A stretch of DNA of 64,000 bases, from positions 1,054,001 to 1,118,000 of the forward strand of contig NZ_CP029190.1 in the NCBI RefSeq assembly GCF_008642295.1, given 5' to 3'. Positions 58,757 through 64,000 of this stretch are shown in pieces. The stretch is from Streptomyces venezuelae (GTDB lineage: Bacteria > Actinomycetota > Actinomycetes > Streptomycetales > Streptomycetaceae). How positions within the stretch are numbered: the stretch's first letter is position 1; every line of letters begins with the position of its first letter. The notes under the pieces are model-generated. The model was given only the letters and a program-made list of their open reading frames with translations. It was not told where the DNA came from and made no database searches. Made by a program: the position numbers and the translations under genes.

Positions 58757-59116
58757 TCAGGCGGGGGTGCCCAGGTTTGGGTGGGCTTCCGCCAGCCGTT
58801 TCGGGGCGGCCTGCCGCCATGCGTCCGCCAGGATGGCCCGGAGCTCCGCGCGGTCGTCCAGGGCCGCCAACCGGGCTCGCAGCCAGGCGTAGTTGTCGTC
58901 GTGGCCCGCGCGGAGGAAGAACTTGGCGGGCTCGGCGGCGATCAGTTCCGCCCGCTCCTCCCTGGGGCACTTGAACCCGACCGTCGTGTCGTCCTCCCCG
59001 AGGGCGGCGAACACCTTCCCGGCCACCCGGAAGGTCGGCATGCCCCAGGACAGCTTCTCGCTGCTGTCGGGCAGGGACAGCGCGATCTCACGGACGTCCT
59101 CCGCGGTGATCGGCAT
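58757..59116 (-). CDS. MmcQ/YjbR-family protein
   Basis: A 119-residue protein of the YjbR fold: DVREIALSLPDSSEKLSWGM, PTFRVAGKVFAALGEDD and LRARLAALDDRAELRAILAD are typical. The family (MmcQ/YjbR, DUF419) has a double-wing fold that may bind DNA; function is not established. ATG at 59116 with GGAG 8 nt upstream. First host gene to the right of the island, 127 nt from the tRNA. Confidence 0.88.
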   Translation of the reverse strand: MPITAEDVREIALSLPDSSEKLSWGMPTFRVAGKVFAALGEDDTTVGFKCPREERAELIAAEPAKFFLRAGHDDNYAWLRARLAALDDRAELRAILADAWRQAAPKRLAEAHPNLGTPA

Positions 59117-59186
59117 GGTGAACGCTCCTCTCCCGGCCACCCTCGTCCTCACCGCCACCGTAGCCCCCGGCACCGACAGCCGCCCC

Positions 59187-59738
59187 TCACCACCCTCCCC
59201 CGCTGTCCTCCCGCCGGTGGATCCGGTCGACCAGTTCCGCGGCGAGGACCTTGATCGTGGCCAGGCCCTCGGTCCCCCACCGCCGCGGCACCGTGTCCAC
59301 CGCGCACACCGTCCCCAGGACGATGCCCCGCCGGTCGGTCAGCGGCGCGCCCAGGTAGGAGCGCACCCCGCTCTCGTCCACCACCGCGTTTCCCGCGAAC
59401 CGCGCGAAGTCCCGTACGTCCTCCAGGACCAGCGCCCGCCGCCGCGCCACCACGTACGGGCAGTAGCCGTGGTCGCGCGCCAATACCCGGGCCGGATAGC
59501 CGCGGGCCGGGGCCTCCGGGCCGTGGTGCAGGCCAGCGAAGAACTGCCGTTCCTCCCCGATGAAGTTGACCCCGGCGTACGGTGCTCCGGCGGTCTCCGC
59601 GATCCGGCGTGCGAAGGCGTCGAGTTCGGCGTCGGACCGCTCTCCCAGGCCCAGTTCCCGCAGCCGCAGGACCCGGGACGGTGCCTCCCGGTCCACCGGG
59701 GTGAGCAGCAGATGTCCGGTCGACTCGTAGTACGTCAT
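59187..59738 (-). CDS. GAF-domain protein at the end of the conservon
   Basis: A 183-residue protein with one GAF domain: PYAGVNFIGEERQFFAGLHH, the CPYVV segment, VRSYLGAPLTDRRGIVLGTV and CAVDTVPRRW. GAF domains bind small molecules or mediate dimerisation. GAF proteins are sometimes the fifth member of streptomycete conservons. The ATG overlaps the GTPase stop by 4 nt, so it belongs to the same operon. Ligand unknown. Confidence 0.85.
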   Translation of the reverse strand: MTYYESTGHLLLTPVDREAPSRVLRLRELGLGERSDAELDAFARRIAETAGAPYAGVNFIGEERQFFAGLHHGPEAPARGYPARVLARDHGYCPYVVARRRALVLEDVRDFARFAGNAVVDESGVRSYLGAPLTDRRGIVLGTVCAVDTVPRRWGTEGLATIKVLAAELVDRIHRREDSGGGW

Positions 59739-60355
59739 GCTTCCCGTTCCCCCTGGGCCGTGACTGTGACTCTGGCCGTGGCCGTGGCTGTGGCCGTGGA
59801 CAGCAGATGGTGGACGAGGGCCGCGAGGGCGCCCGTACCGGAACCGGTGAGCCGTGCGTCGCACCGGACGACCGGCACGTCCGGCGCCAGGCCGACCGCC
59901 TCGCGCACCTCCTCGGCGGAGTAGCGGTACCCGCCGTCGAACTCGTTGACCGCGACGACGAAGCCGATGCCGCGCCGTTCGAAGAAGTCGACCGCCGGGA
60001 AGCAGTCGGCCAGCCGCCGCGTGTCGGCCAGGACCACCGCTCCCAGCGCGCCCGCGCACAGCTCCTCCCACAGGAACCAGAAGCGCTCCTGCCCGGGCGT
60101 GCCGAAGAGGTACAGGACATGGCGGTCGTCGAGGGTGATCCGGCCGAAGTCCAGGGCCACCGTGGTGGTGGTCTTGGCCTCGACTCCGTCGAGAGGGTCG
60201 TCCGCGGCGCCGAACCCGCTGAGCAGTTCCTCCGTACACAGTGGTTCGATCTCGCTGACCGCGCCCACGAAGGTCGTCTTGCCCGCCCCGAACCCGCCCG
60301 CGACCAGGACCTTCAGGGTCGTGGGGAGGGTGTCAGAGTCTTCTGCGCAGGCCAT
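59735..60355 (-). CDS. cvnD: Conservon Ras-like GTPase CvnD
   Basis: A 206-residue GTPase: P-loop GGFGAGKTTFVG, switch Thr in EAKTTTTVALDFG, G3-like FGTPGQERFWF (Gly-Thr-Pro replaces DxxG, as usual in CvnD), and VAVNEFDGG as G4. It is the MglA/Ras-like output of conservons. It ends with a Thr/Ala/Val-rich tail (TATATATARVTVTAQ). The ATG lies inside the DUF742 gene (23-nt overlap). Its membrane recruitment and nucleotide state are thought to depend on CvnA, B and C. Confidence 0.9.
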   Translation of the reverse strand: MACAEDSDTLPTTLKVLVAGGFGAGKTTFVGAVSEIEPLCTEELLSGFGAADDPLDGVEAKTTTTVALDFGRITLDDRHVLYLFGTPGQERFWFLWEELCAGALGAVVLADTRRLADCFPAVDFFERRGIGFVVAVNEFDGGYRYSAEEVREAVGLAPDVPVVRCDARLTGSGTGALAALVHHLLSTATATATARVTVTAQGEREA

Positions 60356-60749
60356 CGAGCACCGCTCTCAGGAGGGACTGGTCATCGGCCGGGCGGTCCG
60401 GGAAATGGGGGGCCCGGGCGGTCACCGCACCGGCCTGCACCAGATCCGACAGCAGGACTTTGGCCACCACCGCGGGCAGTCTCAGCTGGGCGGCCACCTC
60501 GGCGACGGTGACCGTCGCGGCGCCCGCGCAGAGCCGGAGGGCGAGGGTGTGGTCGGCGCCGAGGGGCGGCCGGGGGCGTACCCCGGTCGCGGTGACCAGG
60601 GAGAGCAGGTCGAGGGCCACGGTCGGGCGGGTCCGGCCGCCGCTGGCCGTGTACGGGCGCATCACCCGGCCCGCCGTGGCGTCCAGCCAGGGGGTGTCCC
60701 GGCGGCCGGCACCGGGCGGGCGGGTCCGCATGGTGCCCATGGCCCTCAT
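60333..60749 (-). CDS. cvnC: Conservon DUF742 protein CvnC
   Basis: A 138-residue protein with the DUF742 text RMRPYTASGGRTRP-like (VMRPYTASGGRTRPTVALDL), LRLCAGAATVTVAEVAAQLR, LPAVVAKVLLSDLVQAGAVT and QSLLRAVLDGLRRRL. DUF742 is a winged-helix-like domain that links the GTPase and Roadblock proteins of conservons. ATG overlaps the upstream stop by 4 nt. Confidence 0.9.
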   Translation of the reverse strand: MRAMGTMRTRPPGAGRRDTPWLDATAGRVMRPYTASGGRTRPTVALDLLSLVTATGVRPRPPLGADHTLALRLCAGAATVTVAEVAAQLRLPAVVAKVLLSDLVQAGAVTARAPHFPDRPADDQSLLRAVLDGLRRRL

Positions 60750-61270
60750 GGCCCGGTCGTGGCGGCGGCCCGGTGTCGGGGCGGGGCCGCCAGATAGGGG
60801 CGCACGCTCTTGACCAGCATGGCCATCTCATAGCCGAGCACGCCGGCATCGGCCGCGCGGTCGGCGAGCACCGCCAGACAGGTGCCGGAGCCGGCGGCCG
60901 AGACGAAGACGAGCGCGGCGTCCAGCTCCACCACGACCTGCCGGACCTCGGCCCCGTCGGCGAACCGGGCTCCGGCGCTGCGGCCGAGCGAGTAGAGGCC
61001 GGAGGCCAGCGCCGCCATGTGGTCGGCGCTGTCCGCGTCGAGCCCGTGGACGCAGGTGACCAGGCCGTCGGCGGTGAGCAGGACGGCGCTGCGGGTGTAC
61101 GGGACGCGCTGGACCAGACCGCTCAGCAGCCAGTCCAGGTCGGACAGCCGGGTGCCCGGACGCCCGGATGACACTCCGGACGGCATAACGGACGACGTGC
61201 CGTATTCGGCGGGCTCGGGCAGCGGTCCGGTCCGGCTCGCGTGGCTCGTGGTCGTCGCTTCGACGGTCAT
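60746..61270 (-). CDS. cvnB: Conservon Roadblock/LC7 protein CvnB
   Basis: A 174-residue protein: LDWLLSGLVQRVPYTRSAVL, LTADGLVTCVHGLDADSADH and AALASGLYSLGRSAG form the Roadblock/LC7 fold, which acts on small GTPases as regulator. The 40-residue N-terminal extension is longer than usual for CvnB and unstructured. GGAG lies before the ATG (61270). It is followed by CvnC with a 4-nt overlap. Confidence 0.9.
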   Translation of the reverse strand: MTVEATTTSHASRTGPLPEPAEYGTSSVMPSGVSSGRPGTRLSDLDWLLSGLVQRVPYTRSAVLLTADGLVTCVHGLDADSADHMAALASGLYSLGRSAGARFADGAEVRQVVVELDAALVFVSAAGSGTCLAVLADRAADAGVLGYEMAMLVKSVRPYLAAPPRHRAAATTGP

Positions 61271-61311
61271 GGGAGGCGCTCCTCAATCGGTGGGATCGAC
61301 ATCAGGACGGT

Positions 61312-63021
61312 TCACGGGTTCTCGGACTGGGCGCGACCGAAGCCGCGCTGGAAGGCGGCCATGAGTCCGGGGTCGTGTACGGGCTCCGCCTCGCCGGGGA
61401 CCGCGGCGGGCCGGGGGGCGGGTGTCCGGCGGAGTTCCGGCGCGAGGTGGGCCTGCGCCCGGCGCCGCGGCAGGGGCGGCCGGGCCGCCTCTTCCGCCGG
61501 CTCGGGCCGGACCGGTTCCGCGGGGGCTGGCACCCGTACGGGGAACCGCTCCCCCGGGCCGCCGTCGGAGGGCGCACGGTCCGCGGCGCCGGGCCCGGGT
61601 GCCGGGGGAGGCGGCCCGGACACCCGTACCGGGACCAGCGGGGGCAGCGGAGACGGCGTGGCCGGCGTGGCCGGCGTGGCCGGCGTGGCCGGCGTGGCCG
61701 GCGTGGCCGGCGTGGACAGCGTGGACAGCGTCGACGGCGTCGACGGCGTCGACGGCGCAGTCAGCGGTGCGGTGGTGACCGGCCGGGAGGTCCCCGCGGC
61801 GGCTTCGGCGGGCTCCGCCCCCAGCAGTTCCTGCGGCAGGACCAGTACGGCCAGCACCCCGCCGTAGATGTTGGACTTGAGCTCGACCGCGATGCCGTGC
61901 CGCCGGGCCAGTGCCGAGACCACGAACAGGCCGATCCGGCCGTCCGCCAGCAGGTGCCGGACATTGATCTGGTCTGGGTCGCCGAGCAGCGCGTTCATCC
62001 GGTGCTGTTCCTCCGGCGGCATCCCCAGCCCGCGGTCCTCCACCTCCACCGCGATCCCTGCCGTCACCCGCTCCGCCCGCAGCGTCACATCGGTGTCGGG
62101 GGCGGAGAACACCGTGGCGTTCTCTACGAGTTCGGCCAGCAGGTGCACCACGTCCGCGACGGCGTGCCCGCGGACGGTGCCGCCCGCCGGGGGCACCACC
62201 TTCACCCGGGTGTACTGCTCCACCTCGGCGACCGAGGACCGCAGCACCTCGCTCAGGTCGATCGGCCGGGTCCACTGCCGGCGGGACGCGGCCCCGCCGA
62301 GGACCGCCAGGTTCTCCGCGTGCCGCCGGATCCGGGTGGCCAGGTGGTCGACGTGGAACAGTTCCTTGAGCAGGTCCGGGTCCTCGACCGTGTCCTCGAG
62401 CTCGTCCAGCAGCGAGATCTCGCGGTGTACCAGCGACTGGAGCCGGCGGGCGAGGTTGACGAAGACCTCCACCCGGTGGTCGCCGCCGGGCGGCCGGGCC
62501 TCCGGACCGGCCAGCCGGACCAGAACGGCCTGGGCATGGTCCCGGGCACCGCGCAACTCCTGTGCCAGCAGCCAGAATTCGTCCGCGGCGGCGGCTGCCC
62601 CACCGGTCGGCCGGGCGGTTCCCGCGCGGGCGGGCCGGGCGGGCCGGTCCGGGGTCCCGCCGCGCTCGAGAAGCTCCGCCGTCGTCCGCAGTTCCTGCCG
62701 GCCCCGGCTGCTGGACCGGCGCAGCGCCTCACAGCGGTCGCGTACGGTCTTCGCGGCGCGCTGGGCCCCCAGCAGCGCGGCGGCCAGCGCGGCGGCCACC
62801 AGCAGCCCGCAGCCGGCCAGGACCGGCCAGAGCCGGGCGTCCCGGTCACCGGCGCCGCCGCCCAGTTGCAGGGTGAAGATCACGGCGGCGGCGCCGCTGA
62901 GCCCGGCGGCCAGGGTGGGGAGCAGGGCCGCCCGCAGGAGCTGGGGCCGTATCTGCCGTCCGGGTCCGGAGGCGGCGTGTCTCGACGAGGTGTGGCGGGC
63001 GGCGGCGCGGAGTCCGGACAT
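61312..63021 (-). CDS. cvnA: Conservon sensor histidine-kinase-like protein CvnA
   Basis: A 569-residue protein. Two membrane helices near residues 30-75 (LLPTLAAGLSGAAAVIFTLQ; LWPVLAGCGLLVAAALAAAL) bracket a short external loop. A cytoplasmic region holds the dimer-like helices and a HATPase_c domain with N box LLAELVENATVFS, G1 VEDRGLGM and G2 GRIGLFVVSALARRHG. A conserved phospho-accepting His is not obvious, as usual for CvnA. The Pro/Thr-rich C-terminus includes a 9-bp DNA repeat. ATG at 63021 is chosen with GAGGA 6 nt upstream; a GTG at 63081 has no such site. First gene of the conservon. Confidence 0.9.
   Translation of the reverse strand: MSGLRAAARHTSSRHAASGPGRQIRPQLLRAALLPTLAAGLSGAAAVIFTLQLGGGAGDRDARLWPVLAGCGLLVAAALAAALLGAQRAAKTVRDRCEALRRSSSRGRQELRTTAELLERGGTPDRPARPARAGTARPTGGAAAAADEFWLLAQELRGARDHAQAVLVRLAGPEARPPGGDHRVEVFVNLARRLQSLVHREISLLDELEDTVEDPDLLKELFHVDHLATRIRRHAENLAVLGGAASRRQWTRPIDLSEVLRSSVAEVEQYTRVKVVPPAGGTVRGHAVADVVHLLAELVENATVFSAPDTDVTLRAERVTAGIAVEVEDRGLGMPPEEQHRMNALLGDPDQINVRHLLADGRIGLFVVSALARRHGIAVELKSNIYGGVLAVLVLPQELLGAEPAEAAAGTSRPVTTAPLTAPSTPSTPSTLSTLSTPATPATPATPATPATPATPSPLPPLVPVRVSGPPPPAPGPGAADRAPSDGGPGERFPVRVPAPAEPVRPEPAEEAARPPLPRRRAQAHLAPELRRTPAPRPAAVPGEAEPVHDPGLMAAFQRGFGRAQSENP
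61655..61753. repeat. Eleven 9-bp tandem units in the cvnA tail
   Basis: Six perfect GGCGTGGCC units (61655-61708) are followed by five degenerate units (GGCGTGGAC, AGCGTGGAC, AGCGTCGAC and two GGCGTCGAC). They encode alternating TPA and TPS/TLS triplets in the CvnA linker. As 9-bp units they keep the reading frame when copy number changes. Confidence 0.9.
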
Positions 63022-63364
63022 CGGCGTCCTCGGTACGTGGGGCCGGACCCCGGCGCGGTTCCGGAACCCGGTGTTGATCACCGAGTACCCACGCTAGTCC
63101 GCACGCTCCCGGCCCTGGTGGCCAGTTGGGGAACTTCACCGGGGTGCTTCCCGCTCCCGAAGGAGCGCTCGTACGACAGCCCGATTGCGCCCCGGGCCAC
63201 CGGACGAGCGCCGGGCGGCGACCGGCCACCCCCAGGGCCCCCGGGGCCGCCCCGGGCATGATCAGACACGATCGGGCATGATCGGTTCCAGGGCAGGCCC
63301 GCCCGCCCCTGCCCAATGCCCCATATCCGATGTCCGACTGTTCCTACCGCAGGAGTTCCCTCAC
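63022..63364. other. 343-bp divergent spacer between cvnA and the GNAT gene
   Basis: Both promoters must lie here. Apart from the direct repeat at 63253-63283 I see no gene, RNA or clear promoter elements. Confidence 0.5.
63253..63283. repeat. 11-bp direct repeat (CGGGCATGATC), 20-bp period
   Basis: CGGGCATGATC occurs at 63253-63263 and 63273-63283, exactly 20 bp apart (about two helical turns), 80-110 nt before the GNAT start. The sequence also contains the partly palindromic CATGATC. Spacing suits a dimeric regulator on one DNA face. Confidence 0.7.
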
Positions 63365-63820
63365 ATGTCCCAGATCACGGTCCGCGCCGCCCGGCCGGAG
63401 GATTTCGCCCAGTGGCGCCCGCTGTACCGCGGCTACGCCGAGTTCTACCGGGTGGAACAGACCGAGGCCGCCGCCGCGCTGGTGTGGTCCTGGGTGACCG
63501 ACCCCGGCCACGAGGTGAACGCCCTGGTGGCCGAGGACGAGGCGGGCCGCCTCGTCGGCCTGGCCCACTACCGCCCCTTCGCACGACCGCTCGCCGCGGC
63601 CGTCGGCTGCTACCTCGACGACCTGTTCGTGGCGCCGGAACACCGCGGTACGGGCGCGTCCGACCTGCTGCTCGCCGCCCTGCGCGAGCTCGCCGCCGAG
63701 CGCGGCTGGAGCGTGGTCCGATGGATCACGGCCGACGACAACTACCGGGCCCGGTCGAAGTACGACCAGCTGGCGACCCGGACCATGTGGATCACCTACG
63801 ACATGGCCCCCGAACACTGA
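63365..63820 (+). CDS. GNAT N-acetyltransferase
   Basis: A 151-residue acetyl-CoA-dependent acetyltransferase. Motif A is CYLDDLFVAPEHRGTGASDL with the pyrophosphate-binding R-G-T-G-A (usual Q/R-G-x-G-x-G/A), and WITADDNYRARSKYDQLATR is motif B. Typical length for a single-domain GNAT. GGAG lies 9 nt before the ATG. The acceptor (amine, antibiotic, protein) cannot be told from sequence. Confidence 0.92.
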   Translation: MSQITVRAARPEDFAQWRPLYRGYAEFYRVEQTEAAAALVWSWVTDPGHEVNALVAEDEAGRLVGLAHYRPFARPLAAAVGCYLDDLFVAPEHRGTGASDLLLAALRELAAERGWSVVRWITADDNYRARSKYDQLATRTMWITYDMAPEH

Positions 63821-63864
63821 TTCCACCCCGCCCCGCCCCACCCTCGCGGTGTTACCGTCGCGCC

Positions 63865-64000
63865 ATGTCCAAGACCGAAATCGACGTGCTGACCGCCGAG
63901 TTCTTCGGCGCCTTCGACAACCGCGGCGGTAAGCCCGCCGACCTGGACCGGCTTCGCCGGCTGGTCATCCCGGGGGGTGTGATCGTCAAGACCGGCTCCG
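63865..64000 (+). CDS. NTF2-like (SnoaL/DUF4440-type) protein, N-terminal part
   Basis: The first 45 residues (MSKTEIDVLTAEFFGAFDNR, DLDRLRRLVIPGGVIVKTGS) match the opening of NTF2-like proteins annotated as DUF4440 or nuclear transport factor 2 family in streptomycetes. The gene continues beyond the window. 44 nt after the GNAT gene, same direction; possibly cotranscribed. No strong ribosome-binding site is visible before the ATG. Confidence 0.65.
   Translation, partial: MSKTEIDVLTAEFFGAFDNRGGKPADLDRLRRLVIPGGVIVKTGS

Overview
The window is 64 kb of very GC-rich DNA with dense genes, frequent GTG/TTG starts and many 4-nt ATGA overlaps. A complete conservon (sensor kinase, Roadblock, DUF742 and Ras-like GTPase, followed by a GAF protein), an hsp18/RheA pair with the TGTCATC-N5-GATGACA operator, an EspR-like regulator and several actinomycete-restricted DUF families all point to a Streptomyces chromosome, or a close relative. 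No sequence search was possible; family names come from motif and sequence recognition.

Layout. 1-6.4 kb: a truncated YihY/BrkB membrane protein, a DUF6325/SHOCT/DUF7144/membrane-protein run, an EspR-like HTH regulator with a MAB_1171c-type membrane protein, and two small unknowns. 6.5-23.8 kb: an unusual gene block in four units. The first is a 1211-residue CHAT (caspase-like) protein overlapped by an MbcA/ParS-like antitoxin and a RES-domain toxin. Convergent to it is an operon of degenerate Ser/Thr kinase, Ala-rich coiled-coil protein, ClpB-type AAA ATPase and FHA protein, all joined by 4-nt overlaps. Next come a macro-domain protein and a small radical-SAM protein whose 3' ends overlap. 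Last is a trio of coiled-coil protein, vWA-like lipoprotein and membrane-spanning coiled-coil protein. I regard this block as the best candidate for an undescribed signalling or conflict system. 23.9-38.5 kb: a galactose-oxidase-like secreted protein, a DUF4246 protein, small membrane and stress proteins, a decayed flavodoxin, hemerythrin, a large catalase, an MTQ2/HemK2-like methyltransferase, CDGSH and diiron proteins, DUF2267 proteins, and hsp18/rheA.

38.6-58.6 kb: a genomic island of about 20 kb inserted in a tRNA-Pro(GGG) gene and bounded by a 43-bp direct repeat. The intact tRNA lies at the right end and a 3'-half copy at the left. The island carries defence-type genes: a nuclease-fold protein, an McrB-N-like protein, a Ser/Thr kinase, an OLD-family nuclease, a three-gene operon of small protein, DUF559-helicase and TerD-fusion protein, and a large N6-adenine methylase. 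It also has a frameshifted IS3 element and two damaged xis/int pairs, so it is probably no longer self-mobile.

58.7-64 kb: a YjbR-like protein, the conservon with its GAF protein, a GNAT acetyltransferase and the start of an NTF2-like protein. In the 6.5-23.8 kb block, sensing (kinase/FHA/vWA), an ATP-driven switch (AAA), effectors (CHAT and RES) and ADP-ribose handling (macro) are plausibly linked, but this is inferred from gene order only.
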